Assembly: GCF_033542235.1 (NCBI RefSeq)
Contig: NZ_JAWRCU010000004.1
Coordinates: forward strand, 372,001-436,000
From: JAWRCU01 sp033542235
Lineage (GTDB): Bacteria; Pseudomonadota; Alphaproteobacteria; Rhizobiales; Rhizobiaceae
DNA length: 64,000 bases
Reading direction: 5' to 3'
Below, in pieces: positions 33,337 through 41,629 of this stretch. The notes under the pieces are model-generated. The model was not told the DNA's origin and searched no databases. It saw only the letters and a program-made list of their open reading frames with translations. Positions within the stretch are counted from its first letter, which is position 1. Each line of letters starts with the position of its first letter. The position numbers and the translations under genes are program-made.

Positions 33337-33671
33337 CCGAAGTAATATCCGTTCGGCAGCCGGCGATGGTACGCGAGGAAATGGAAACACGGGCCGCTGA
33401 GGTTGCTGGCCTCCTCAAGACGCTGTCGCACCCCGCGCGCCTGATGCTGGTTTGCACCCTGGTGGAGGGTGAACGTTCCGTGAGTGCGCTCGAGGAAGAG
33501 CTTGGCATTCATCAGCCAAACCTGTCGCAGCAGCTCGGCGTACTGCGCGAGGCCGGCATTGTCGAAACGCGCCGTGAGGCCAAGCAGATTTTCTACAGTC
33601 TCACCGAGGCGAAGGCGGCGGAGCTTGTCGGCGCGCTCTATGGGATCTTCTGCGCGGAGGACGGCCGATGA
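33330..33671 (+). CDS. bigR: ArsR-family sulfide-responsive repressor BigR
   Basis: 113 aa winged-helix repressor. T-L-S-H-P-A-R-L-M-L-V-C precedes the recognition helix H-Q-P-N-L-S-Q-Q-L-G-V-L-R. Two cysteines fall at residues 42 and 108, the same numbers as the redox pair that forms a disulfide or polysulfide bridge in characterised BigR, releasing DNA when sulfide rises. No metal-binding E-L-C-V-C-D-L motif is present, so it is not a classical ArsR metal sensor. Translationally coupled to blh and to the next gene (ATGA). Confidence 0.93.
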   Translation: MVTEVISVRQPAMVREEMETRAAEVAGLLKTLSHPARLMLVCTLVEGERSVSALEEELGIHQPNLSQQLGVLREAGIVETRREAKQIFYSLTEAKAAELVGALYGIFCAEDGR

Positions 33672-34075
33672 CCAGTTATTGGCATGCCCTCGCGGGTGGC
33701 GGGCTGATCGGCCTTTCCGCCGTGCTCCTGCTCCTCGTCAATGGCCGTATTGCCGGTATCAGCGGCATTGCCGGCCGGCTTCTGCAAGGCAAGCAGGTCT
33801 GGCTCAACGCGGCCTTCATTCTCGGCCTGATCTCCGGCCCCGTTTTCTACAGCGCGGTTTTCGGAACGTATCCGTCAGCCACGGTCGTCGCTTCGGGGCC
33901 GGTGATGGCCCTGGCAGGCGTCTTCGTCGGCTTCGGAACGCGCATGGGTTCCGGCTGTACCTCGGGACATGGCATTCTCGGAATGGCGCGTTTCTCGCGG
34001 CGCTCGATAGCGGCGACAGCCATTTTCCTTCTGTCGGGCATTCTCGTGGCCACGATTTCAGGTCTCTTCCAATGA
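33668..34075 (+). CDS. YeeE/YedE family membrane protein (sulfur transporter half)
   Basis: 135 aa with four hydrophobic segments. The conserved G-F-G-T-R-M-G-S-G-C-T-S-G-H-G-I-L-G motif carries the Cys that in YeeE-type thiosulfate channels handles sulfur. Its partner, the next gene, supplies the matching half, with coupled overlaps on both sides. In BigR operons this pair is thought to move sulfur compounds such as thiosulfate across the inner membrane; direction is not known for this member. Confidence 0.9.
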   Translation: MTSYWHALAGGGLIGLSAVLLLLVNGRIAGISGIAGRLLQGKQVWLNAAFILGLISGPVFYSAVFGTYPSATVVASGPVMALAGVFVGFGTRMGSGCTSGHGILGMARFSRRSIAATAIFLLSGILVATISGLFQ

Positions 34076-34512
34076 ATCGAATCGTCATTCTTCGCATTTC
34101 AGCGTCGCTGCTCGCCGGCATCATCTTCGGTTTCGGCCTGTCGGTTTCCGGGATGATCGATCCTGCCCGCGTCCGCGGCTTTCTCGATGTGGCAAGCGGG
34201 AATTGGGACCCGAGCCTGATCTTCGTACTTGGCGGCGCTCTCGCCGTCGCCATTCCCGGAATAGCGCTTCAGCGCACTCTTGGACGGCCTTTCCTGGACG
34301 ACAGGTTCCACCTGCCGGAGCGAAAGGAGGTCGATCGGCGGCTTGTGATCGGTTCGGCAATCTTTGGAACCGGCTGGGGCTTGGCTGGTCTTTGCCCTGG
34401 CCCGGCGATCGCCGGTCTCTCGATCGGACTTGCCCCCGTCTTCCTGTTTACCGCTGCGATGGCGGCAGGCATGCTGATCCATGACCGCTTTGTTGCCTCG
34501 GTGACGAAATGA
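34072..34512 (+). CDS. YeeE/YedE family (DUF6691-type) membrane protein, second half
   Basis: 146 aa with about four hydrophobic helices. F-G-L-S-V-S-G-M-I-D-P-A-R-V and G-T-G-W-G-L-A-G-L-C-P-G-P-A-I are the paired conserved loops, the second with the sulfur-handling Cys. Its ATG overlaps the previous stop (ATGA) and its TGA overlaps the TauE start. It pairs with the preceding protein to make a complete YeeE-like unit. Confidence 0.9.
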   Translation: MNRIVILRISASLLAGIIFGFGLSVSGMIDPARVRGFLDVASGNWDPSLIFVLGGALAVAIPGIALQRTLGRPFLDDRFHLPERKEVDRRLVIGSAIFGTGWGLAGLCPGPAIAGLSIGLAPVFLFTAAMAAGMLIHDRFVASVTK

Positions 34513-35297
34513 CTGTCGCGGCGCAACTGGCGGCCACAGGTTCTGGCGGACTGGTCGGGTTTACTCTCGGCCTGGTCGGCGGCGGCGGTTCGATCCTCGC
34601 CACCCCGCTGCTGCTCTATCTTGTCGGGGTGGCCAGCCCGCATGTGGCGATCGGCACCGGCGCGCTCGCCGTCTCGGTCAACGCCTATGCAAATCTGCTC
34701 CCGCATATGCGCAATGGCCATGTCTGGTGGCGCTGCGCCGCGGTCTTCGCCCTCATAGGCACCATTGGCGCGGTCGCCGGGTCCACGCTGGGCATGCTGA
34801 TGGACGGCGAGCGGCTGCTCTTCCTCTTTGGTCTCGTGATGGTCGCTGTCGGTCTCCTGATGCTTCGCCCGCGCGCTGCCGCGGTCGCTGATGCGCGACG
34901 CGTCGACTGGCGGATGTGCCTGACGACAGCCTTGGTCGCGATTGTCACCGGTGCTGCCTCGGGCTTTTTCGGGATTGGAGGCGGGTTCCTGATCGTGCCA
35001 GCCCTGATCCTCGCGACCGGGATGCCGATCATCAATGCGATCGGTTCCTCGCTGCTTGCAGTGGGTACGTTTGGACTTGCGACCGCGGTCAATTACGCCC
35101 GATCCGGGCTGGTCGATTGGCAGGTTGCAGCCGAGTTCATTGGCGGCGGCGTGCTTGGCGGAATGCTCGGCATGATCCTGGCAACGAAGCTTGCGGCGCG
35201 CAAAAACGTGCTGAACCGGATCTTTGCGGCGCTGATCCTGACAGTCGCGGCCTATGTACTATACAGAAGCCAAGCCGTGTTTGGGCATAGTCCCTAG
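34509..35297 (+). CDS. TauE/SafE family sulfite (sulfur anion) exporter
   Basis: 262 aa with seven to eight hydrophobic segments in two repeated halves, each opening with a Gly-rich turn: L-V-G-G-G-G-S-I-L-A-T-P near residue 21 and F-G-I-G-G-G-F-L-I-V-P near 156. These are the hallmark of TauE/SafE carriers. At the end of the BigR operon it most likely exports sulfite made by the persulfide dioxygenase, preventing toxicity. It overlaps the convergent rhodanese gene by four bases. Confidence 0.92.
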   Translation: MTVAAQLAATGSGGLVGFTLGLVGGGGSILATPLLLYLVGVASPHVAIGTGALAVSVNAYANLLPHMRNGHVWWRCAAVFALIGTIGAVAGSTLGMLMDGERLLFLFGLVMVAVGLLMLRPRAAAVADARRVDWRMCLTTALVAIVTGAASGFFGIGGGFLIVPALILATGMPIINAIGSSLLAVGTFGLATAVNYARSGLVDWQVAAEFIGGGVLGGMLGMILATKLAARKNVLNRIFAALILTVAAYVLYRSQAVFGHSP

Positions 35298-35674
35298 GCT
35301 TTCTCGACTTCTCCGCCGTTCTCTGCCCAATCCTTGAAAGCGCCGAGGTTGTGGACACGTTCATAGCCCATCTCCTTCAGAACCTTGCCGCTCAGGGCCG
35401 AACGGCCTCCAGAAGCGCAGTACAGGATCACTGGCCGGTCCTTTCGAAGTTCAGGATTGTGATACGGCGTATCCGCGTCGGCGCGGAACTCCAGCATGCC
35501 GCGGGAAATGTTGAGCGCGCCTTTGACCTTGCCGCTGGCCTGGACCTCCGTTGGGTCGCGGACATCGACGACGAGGGCATTCTCATCCGAGATCAGTCTC
35601 CTTGCCTCGTCGGCTGTGACCTTAGGCACCACTGCATTTGCTGCCGCCAGCATTTCCTTCACGCTGCTCGCCAT
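35294..35674 (-). CDS. Rhodanese-domain sulfurtransferase
   Basis: 126 aa, a single rhodanese domain. V-V-D-V-R-D-P-T-E-V lies near residue 36, and the active-site loop is Y-C-A-S-G-G-R-S with nucleophile Cys86. Single-domain rhodaneses move sulfane sulfur to cyanide, sulfite or protein thiols. It is convergent with, and overlaps by four bases, the sulfide operon, so it shares the sulfur theme although it must have its own promoter. No signal peptide, hence cytoplasmic. Confidence 0.92.
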   Translation of the reverse strand: MASSVKEMLAAANAVVPKVTADEARRLISDENALVVDVRDPTEVQASGKVKGALNISRGMLEFRADADTPYHNPELRKDRPVILYCASGGRSALSGKVLKEMGYERVHNLGAFKDWAENGGEVEKA

Positions 35675-35802
35675 ATGCTCCTCCGTACGTGGACATCACA
35701 TCTTGATGCAGCGTAGCGAAACACGTGCGAAACCAGAATATGAGCAAAGGCATATCTCTTGCGGGCAGGGAGTGCATACGGTTCACAATGCCGCCAAAGG
35801 CT

Positions 35803-37830
35803 TCAATGCCACTGGCGGATCAGCAGAACGCGCCGGTCCCAACCGGCAATTGCGCTTGCATCGGTTCGCGGCGCAAGCCGTCCGTCGGGCAGTGCTTGAG
35901 CCAGCATTTCTCGCGGCGCGTTCATGTCGGGCTGGGTCGATGCCAGCGTGAAGAGCGACAGAAGCCGATCCAGGCGTTCCTCGATGACCGAGCCAACCCA
36001 AACGGGCGAAGCATCTCCGTCCGTGAGTTTCAGGTCGACCGACCATAGCCTCAGCACGAAGCGCGACTCGCTCGATGGATTTTCGCGCTGGCGGATGAGA
36101 GTGAGGCTGGGTAGCTGTCCGCTCTCAAAACTAGGCAGCACCGGAAGGCGGGCCGGGCTGGCCGTTGTCGTAAGCCAGCCCAATGCGCTCAACGAAGTCC
36201 ACGACACAGGTGTTTGCCAGCCTTTGTCGGCCAGCAACGCCTCCAGTTCGGCCAGGCCACCGGCCCATTGCACCGTCAGTGGTTCCTGGAGTTCGCCAGT
36301 AAGATCGACGCGCCTGTCAGGCAGGTCCCGCCAGCCGCTTGTCCACCACTCGTCGGCGGCCATGATCGGCGTTGAGGCCTTCACGGCATAGCGCTGCACA
36401 TCCAGAGCATGGCTGCGCGAGATATTAAATCCACCAGCAAAGGCCAGTGCCGCACAGCCGACGACGAGCAGCCCCGCAGGTCCGACGGGCTCCTGCCTCC
36501 CTCGCAGGTAGGAGAGTCCGACTGCCGCCAGCCACACGGTTCCGAACGCCAGCCCGCCAACGACATCGGAGAACCAGTGCGCGCCCAGATAGAGGCGCGA
36601 GAATGCAATCAGGAGAATGAGGGCGGCGGCACCAAAGGCGACCGGCAAGCGCCAGGCAGGACTGAGTTCGCGCCCGATGAGGAAGGCAAGAAAGCCGTAG
36701 AGGACGAGATTGACCGTGCTGTGCCCGCTGGGAAAGGCGAACGCGCTCCAGCCGGAATAGAGCAGCTCGCTGGGGCGGGGGCGATGCAGCGCAACCTTGA
36801 TAGCCGTGTTGAGTGCCGAGGCGCCTGCGACCGCCAAGAGCCAATAGCCAGCAGTGCGCCAGGCGCGCCTCCATGCAAGCCAAAGAAAGACGACCAGCGT
36901 GACTGCCGTCACGACAAAGGTATCGCCCAACTCCGTAACGGCGATCATCGCCCGGTCGCCGGGCGCCGTGCGCAATTCCTGGAGCGCATGGTAGATCGAC
37001 ATGTCGACGCGCACCAGCGGATCACCGCTGACGACGTCTTCCAGGACGCCGAGGAAGAGCCACGCGGCACCCACCAGCAGCAAGGCGAGCGCTGCGATCC
37101 TTCTCAACTGCGGCCGGGATGGATCGAGCAGGTTGAAGACGCTCCGTTTCAGCCTCGTATCGCCGGTGCTGGACCACGCCTGCAGGTTCACGGCCCCGGT
37201 CGTCAGCACGGGAATGCCGCGGTGCAAGGTGAAGCGCACGACGTGGATCACGGCCCACAGCAATATGATCAGCAAGACTGCCATGATCGCGAGCGGCTTC
37301 GCCGCAGCGCCGAGCAGTCCGATCGAGGTGCCTACGAGCATGCCCGGCAGGATGTGCGAGGGCGCCCAGACGAGGGCGGACAGGATGTTAGCAGCATAGA
37401 ACCGCCACGCCGGCATCCTCAGCATGCCCGCCAGCAACGGGACGAAGGCGCGCACGCCCGGCGTGAAGCGGGCGAGAAAAACGCTCTTGTCGCCGTGCCT
37501 CGAGAAGAAGGCTTCGCTGCGGGCGATCAACTCGGGATATCGGTCAAGGGGCCAAAGACCGAGAAGCTCTCTTTGATACCGGTGACCGATCCAGAACGAG
37601 AGGCCGTCGCCGACGATCGCGCCCGCCATGGAAGCTGCGAGCAGGGGCCAGAGCGTTACCACGCCGCTCGGCACCAAGGCGCCGACGGCCAGGATCACGG
37701 CGGAGCCGGGGACGACCACGCCGATGACCGGGATGGATTCTGAGAGGGCCAGCAAGAATACAACCGCGTAGGCGAGATGCGGATGCGCGCCGATATAATC
37801 GGTGACGGCGGAGAAGAATGACGTCACCAC
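35803..37830 (-). CDS. DedA-PAP2-LssY fusion membrane protein
   Basis: 675 aa, three modules. Residues about 1-200 are a DedA/SNARE-associated domain (G-S-A-V-I-L-A-V-G, F-L-A-R-F-T-P-G-V-R). About 270-450 are a PAP2 phosphatase with all three motifs: K-V-A-L-H-R-P-R-P, F-P-S-G-H-S and S-R-L-Y-L-G-A-H-W-F-S-D. The last roughly 200 residues match the LssY C-terminal domain. DedA proteins are linked to recycling of undecaprenyl phosphate and PAP2 enzymes dephosphorylate its diphosphate, so a combined flippase-phosphatase for lipid carriers is plausible (inference). Second PAP2 gene lies 12 bases upstream. Confidence 0.92.
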   Translation of the reverse strand: MVTSFFSAVTDYIGAHPHLAYAVVFLLALSESIPVIGVVVPGSAVILAVGALVPSGVVTLWPLLAASMAGAIVGDGLSFWIGHRYQRELLGLWPLDRYPELIARSEAFFSRHGDKSVFLARFTPGVRAFVPLLAGMLRMPAWRFYAANILSALVWAPSHILPGMLVGTSIGLLGAAAKPLAIMAVLLIILLWAVIHVVRFTLHRGIPVLTTGAVNLQAWSSTGDTRLKRSVFNLLDPSRPQLRRIAALALLLVGAAWLFLGVLEDVVSGDPLVRVDMSIYHALQELRTAPGDRAMIAVTELGDTFVVTAVTLVVFLWLAWRRAWRTAGYWLLAVAGASALNTAIKVALHRPRPSELLYSGWSAFAFPSGHSTVNLVLYGFLAFLIGRELSPAWRLPVAFGAAALILLIAFSRLYLGAHWFSDVVGGLAFGTVWLAAVGLSYLRGRQEPVGPAGLLVVGCAALAFAGGFNISRSHALDVQRYAVKASTPIMAADEWWTSGWRDLPDRRVDLTGELQEPLTVQWAGGLAELEALLADKGWQTPVSWTSLSALGWLTTTASPARLPVLPSFESGQLPSLTLIRQRENPSSESRFVLRLWSVDLKLTDGDASPVWVGSVIEERLDRLLSLFTLASTQPDMNAPREMLAQALPDGRLAPRTDASAIAGWDRRVLLIRQWH

Positions 37831-37842
37831 CGGAAAGGCGCC

Positions 37843-38394
37843 CTAAAGAATGCCGGTGATCAGACGGTCAGCCCGCGTTCCTTCCCTATAGACCGCAAGG
37901 ACCAGCATTGCGGCTGCGACCCCGGTCAACGCGCCACCGAGCACATCGCTCATATAATGAGTCCCGATATAGACGCGCGAAACCGTCACCAGGATTGCCC
38001 CGGCGAGGAACCAGAGTCCTATGCGCCGCATCCCGTGCAAAAGGAACGCGGCCGCGATGGCGAAGGTCGCCGTCGCATGATCGGAGGGGAAAGAATAGTC
38101 GGCGCTGGGGGCAATCAGAAGGTGGGTAACCCCGCCATCGTAGGGCCGCAGCCGATGGACGAACAGCAGGATGACCTGATTGAGGGCCAGGCCGAGCAGG
38201 AAAGAAAGCCCTGCAGCGACCAGAACGTGCCGCGTGCGTTGCCGGTCGGTTCTTCGCCACCATTGCAGCGCAACGGCCAGGACCAGAACCGGAACTCCTA
38301 TTGCCGAACTCCAGAGCATCAGGAAGTCCAGCATCGGGTTTGCCCCGGCTGGGGCATTGATTGCGTGCGTAACGGCAGCGTCAAGTTCGTACAT
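37843..38394 (-). CDS. PAP2-family phosphatase (undecaprenyl-diphosphatase-like)
   Basis: 183 aa integral membrane protein with five or six hydrophobic helices. Motifs: H-R-L-R-P-Y-D (C1), F-P-S-D-H-A (C2) and S-R-V-Y-I-G-T-H-Y-M-S-D (C3). The P-S-D-H form is typical of BcrC/YbjG-type undecaprenyl-pyrophosphate phosphatases. It overlaps the end of the MFS gene by 14 bases and precedes the DedA-PAP2-LssY gene, so the minus-strand genes from the ChrB-like gene onward look like one transcript. Confidence 0.92.
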   Translation of the reverse strand: MYELDAAVTHAINAPAGANPMLDFLMLWSSAIGVPVLVLAVALQWWRRTDRQRTRHVLVAAGLSFLLGLALNQVILLFVHRLRPYDGGVTHLLIAPSADYSFPSDHATATFAIAAAFLLHGMRRIGLWFLAGAILVTVSRVYIGTHYMSDVLGGALTGVAAAMLVLAVYREGTRADRLITGIL

Positions 38395-39697
38395 GGCGAC
38401 TATTCGGTCCTGTTTCCTCAGTGTTCGCGCCCCGCGCTATCGCGGATGTCTTTCCGCGGAAACTCGTCAACCGGCCGCGAATGGGCAGCAGGCCGGCGAT
38501 CGTCAGTACGGCGAAGCCGGCACCGGCGATAAAGGTGACTTGCGGTCCGGCGGCGTCCCAAAGCGCGCCCGCGACGATGCTGGCGGCAAGTAGCGCCAGG
38601 CCGGTGATCAGGTTGAAGACGCCGAAGGCGGTGCCCCGCAATTCCTCAGGCGCAGTCTCGGCAATGAGGGTCGACAGCAGCCCTTGAGTGAATCCCATGT
38701 GCAGGCCCCAGAGCGTGACGCCGATTGCAATGCCGACGATCCCCGTCGTGAAGGCGAGCGTGAGGTCCGCCGCGACAAGCAGAGCCAGGCCCGCAATCAG
38801 GATGGTCACCCGATCCATCCGGTCAGACAGAATCCCGATCGGATAGGCCGAGAGCGAATAGGCGAGGCTCATGATTACCAGCACGATCGGCACCAGCGCC
38901 AGCGGCAAGCCGATCGACTGCGCGCGCAGGATGAGAAAGGCTTCGCTGAAACGGGCAAGCGTGAACACGGTCGCAACCGCCACCACCCACCAATAGGTGC
39001 TGCTGAGATGGCGGAACTCGTCGCGACTGAGCGGCATGCGGACATTGCGCATTTCGGCCGGCCGTTCCGGTTCCTTAACTGCCATGACGATCAGGCCGAC
39101 GGACAAAAAGGCCGGAACGACAGCGATCCAGAATACGGTCTGGAAGTCGTTCGCTGTCAGCCACATCAGACCGATGGCCAGGAGCGGCCCGATAAATGCA
39201 CCGAGAGTATCCAGGGATTGGCGCAGGCCAAAACTGGCGCCGCGCAGATTCGGCGGGGCGATGTCGGCGACAAGAGCATCACGCGGCGCGCCGCGAATGC
39301 CCTTGCCGATGCGGTCTACGAAACGCGCGCCGACGAGCCAGTCGATTGACGAAGCGAGCGGAAAAATCGGCTTCGTAATGGCGGCGAGGCCGTAGCCGAA
39401 CGCTGCAAGGAACTTGCGTTTGCCAAGCCAGTCGCTGAGCGCGCCGGAGAAGACCTTGGTGATCGAGGCGGTCCCCTCGGCGACGCCTTCGATAATGCCG
39501 ACGGCAAGTGTCGAGGTGCCGAGCACCGTCACCATGTAGACGGGAAGCAATGAGTGGATCATCTCGGACGAGACGTCCATCAGCATGGAAACGAAGCCGA
39601 GCGCCCAGATCGCGCCGGGAATCGCGGGCAGCCGAGAATGTCCGAATGTGCGTATCGTCATTGGTCGCCGCACCCCACCGTCAGCGGTTCTCGTCAT
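38381..39697 (-). CDS. MFS transporter
   Basis: About 438 aa with 12 predicted helices. L-M-D-V-S-S-E-M-I-H-S-L-L-P in the first helix, and D-R-I-G-K-G-I-R-G-A-P-R-D-A-L, are conserved in a clade of MFS proteins often found near metal-resistance genes. Two starts are possible: ATG 39697, which overlaps the ChrB-like gene by 17 bases, and ATG 39661. The overlap suggests co-translation with the ChrB-like gene. Substrate unknown; chromate export is not implied, because ChrA belongs to another family. Confidence 0.88.
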   Translation of the reverse strand: MTRTADGGVRRPMTIRTFGHSRLPAIPGAIWALGFVSMLMDVSSEMIHSLLPVYMVTVLGTSTLAVGIIEGVAEGTASITKVFSGALSDWLGKRKFLAAFGYGLAAITKPIFPLASSIDWLVGARFVDRIGKGIRGAPRDALVADIAPPNLRGASFGLRQSLDTLGAFIGPLLAIGLMWLTANDFQTVFWIAVVPAFLSVGLIVMAVKEPERPAEMRNVRMPLSRDEFRHLSSTYWWVVAVATVFTLARFSEAFLILRAQSIGLPLALVPIVLVIMSLAYSLSAYPIGILSDRMDRVTILIAGLALLVAADLTLAFTTGIVGIAIGVTLWGLHMGFTQGLLSTLIAETAPEELRGTAFGVFNLITGLALLAASIVAGALWDAAGPQVTFIAGAGFAVLTIAGLLPIRGRLTSFRGKTSAIARGANTEETGPNSRHVRT

Positions 39698-40223
39698 GGG
39701 CGTCAAAGACGCGCTGGGCGTAGCTGTCGAGCAACGCCTCGCAAGCGTGTAGCCGCTGGGTGGCCTCATCGGCCAAGGTTGCGCCGTAGAAGTCGAGCTT
39801 CTTGATCTTCGCCAGCCAGCCTTGGAGCTTCTTCAGGTCGGTGTCTTCCTCTTCGAGTTCCGCGTAAGTGAATTTGTTGATCGCAATCTCCTTGGCGATC
39901 TCGTTCTCGAAATCGGCGCACCGGCCGAGGAATTCGCGATATTGTTCGTCCCGATCCACCTTGAAGCGTGTGATGACCTTCTCTTCCTGGCTACGATCGA
40001 GCGCGACCGTCTCCAGGATCACGGCTTCGCCGCCCATTTGGGAAATGTCGTTTTCCAACATTTTGAGCCTGCGCATGTGGTCGTCCGTCTTGGGCAACAG
40101 GCAGACGCCGTTCTGCAGGTAGATTGCTCCCATCGCTTTAAGGCGGCGCCAAAGCGCAATTCGCTTTGCGGCCGGTTCAGGAGGGACCTTGTAAGTCAAC
40201 AAAAGCCACGCAAGCGTAACCAT
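39681..40223 (-). CDS. ChrB N-terminal-domain protein
   Basis: 180 aa corresponding only to the N-terminal domain of ChrB, the regulator of chromate resistance. Recognisable parts are W-L-L-L-T-Y-K-V-P-P-E-P-A-A-K-R, I-Y-L-Q-N-G-V-C-L-L-P and a long charged helix (R-F-K-V-D-R-D-E-Q-Y-R-E-F). Full ChrB proteins are roughly 300 aa with a C-terminal catalytic-like domain that is absent here. No chrA follows; an MFS gene does. It probably acts as a regulator of this transcript. The start codon lies inside a repeated GTAACCATGG element. Confidence 0.85.
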   Translation of the reverse strand: MVTLAWLLLTYKVPPEPAAKRIALWRRLKAMGAIYLQNGVCLLPKTDDHMRRLKMLENDISQMGGEAVILETVALDRSQEEKVITRFKVDRDEQYREFLGRCADFENEIAKEIAINKFTYAELEEEDTDLKKLQGWLAKIKKLDFYGATLADEATQRLHACEALLDSYAQRVFDAHDENR

Positions 40224-40253
40224 GGAACAACTCTAGTGTAACCATGGTAACAA
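40216..40253. repeat. Duplicated start-region element of the ChrB-like gene
   Basis: GTAACCATGGAACAA (40216-40230) and GTAACCATGGTAACAA (40238-40253) are near-identical direct repeats 22 bases apart. On the minus strand each contains ATGGTTAC; the inner one provides the gene's ATG and the outer one opens a different short frame. Could be a repressor site or a small duplication. Confidence 0.6.
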
Positions 40254-40291
40254 TTCAACTCACTTGCAGCCTACCCGCGCCTTGACGACAC

Positions 40292-40702
40292 TCATGCGCG
40301 GGCGGGCTGCGTCACCAGTTCGCCGTCCTCCTTCGTGAATGTGGTGACGGGATTGGGAAGCAGATCGAGCACCAACTCCGAGGGGCGACAAAGCCGCGTG
40401 CCGAGCGGGGTCTCCACGATCGGCCGGTTGATCAGAATGGGATGCTTCAGCATCATGTCGACCAGCTCATCCTCGGTCCATTTCGGATCGGCGAGGCCGA
40501 GCTCCGCATAAGGCGTCCCCTTCTCGCGCAACAGGCCGCGCGCCGGCAGGTTCATAGCCTTGAGCAGCGCGACAAGGCGCTCACGGGACGGCGGGTTCTT
40601 CAGATATTCGACGACCACCGGCGTCTCTCCGCTCGCCAGGATCATCGCCAGCGTATTGCGTGACGTGCCGCAATTCGGGTTGTGGTAGATCGTGATGGTC
40701 AC
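40292..40702 (-). CDS. arsC: Arsenate reductase (glutaredoxin-dependent, ArsC family)
   Basis: 136 aa. I-Y-H-N-P-N-C-G-T-S-R-N gives nucleophile Cys11, and the C-terminal N-R-P-I-V-E-T-P-L-G-T-R-L-C-R-P holds the conserved Arg residues of ArsC enzymes. It reduces arsenate to arsenite using glutathione and glutaredoxin. The GTG start at 40702 has AAGGAA upstream and gives the family N-terminus. No arsenite exporter or ArsR gene is adjacent, which is unusual. Confidence 0.92.
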   Translation of the reverse strand: MTITIYHNPNCGTSRNTLAMILASGETPVVVEYLKNPPSRERLVALLKAMNLPARGLLREKGTPYAELGLADPKWTEDELVDMMLKHPILINRPIVETPLGTRLCRPSELVLDLLPNPVTTFTKEDGELVTQPARA

Positions 40703-41182
40703 GCGCTTGTTCCTTTCAGTAGCCGAGGCACCGCATGGTTCAACAGCCCGTCTTCGTTCTGGCCGATGTGTCGAAGGCAGCTGCCGAGTGCAAGCCAGGT
40801 CGATGGATTCAAGGGCAGGCTGATCAAGGCCGCAATGCGGTTCTTCATGAGACGCGTCTTGGGCAATATGGCCGCATGCAAGTTCGCTGCCATCATCAGG
40901 ATGGTAGCCGAGCGCGTCGAACTCGAGGATACGGCGCTGCTCACCTTCGAGGTCAGCGACGGCGATCGGCCGATACCGCTCTATCGCGTTGGTGAGCCGG
41001 TGGTCGTCGGCGATGAGGTGCATGTTAGGCGGGGGGTCTCGGCCGGCCTTGTGCAAGCCGCGCGACCGCTGGCTGGCAGGGCAAGGTCGCCGAGAGGCCG
41101 CCGGCTGTTGCGGAAGCAAGTCCCAGCCCTGCTGCGCCTGATGGGCAGCTCGGCCAGCCGGGGCAAGCCGTCGGAGCCGATC
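40703..41182. other. 480-bp region without a convincing gene
   Basis: Open frames exist on both strands, but none has recognisable domains, a good ribosome site or a natural start. It lies between arsC and the DUF768-like gene and may contain decayed coding sequence plus the arsC promoter. Confidence 0.45.
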
Positions 41183-41458
41183 TCAGCGCGGCAATAGCCG
41201 CGAAGATATGACGGCTGGCTTCGCCCGGCTCGTAGTCCGCCTGCTGATCTCCTTCTGGATGAGATCGGCCGCGAGGGAGCCGGTCTCGAATTCGATGCGG
41301 GCGGCCGAGATGCCGAGGCGGGCGGCACTGTCCAGGCAGCTGCGGGTGAGAGAGCGGACTGCCTGCTGCAGGTTCTCCGGAGTCGAATCGGCTGCAACGT
41401 TGTACGCGAGCCACTTTTGCATGAAGGCGGCCGCGTCAGGTTCTCGACGGGTGATCAT
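41183..41458 (-). CDS. DUF768-like small protein
   Basis: 91 aa. After a short basic start it reads F-M-Q-K-W-L-A-Y-N-V, then a helical stretch with L-T-R-S-C-L-D-S-A-A-R-L-G-I-S, and later E-F-E-T-G-S-L-A-A-D-L-I. This layout (F-x-x-x-W-hydrophobic-x-x-N-V, then A-x-x-x-G-I near the middle) resembles DUF768, a family found almost only in Mesorhizobium and close relatives, with no known function. The assignment rests on pattern memory and needs a profile search. Confidence 0.55.
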   Translation of the reverse strand: MITRREPDAAAFMQKWLAYNVAADSTPENLQQAVRSLTRSCLDSAARLGISAARIEFETGSLAADLIQKEISRRTTSRAKPAVISSRLLPR

Positions 41459-41629
41459 GGGATTGTTCTCGCGCCCTGTCCGGGAGGGGCGGTGTCCCTC
41501 TGCCGTGAGCGCGAATCAACGCACTTGCCGCTTAACAAGTTCCACGTTCAGAAGCGGCGTATGCGCGAATTTGCATCCGAAAAGCCAGGCGCCGGGCGGC
41601 GGCAACATCGCCGCCCGGCAGTCTGTCGA

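Noticed and set aside
38381..39697. Calling the MFS protein a chromate exporter because a ChrB-like gene precedes it
   Set aside because: Chromate exporters are of the ChrA (CHR) family; this protein is a 12-helix MFS carrier with no ChrA motifs.
40682..41197. 171-codon plus-strand frame between arsC and the DUF768-like gene
   Set aside because: No family resemblance, start overlaps the arsC 5' end, and composition resembles random GC-rich sequence.
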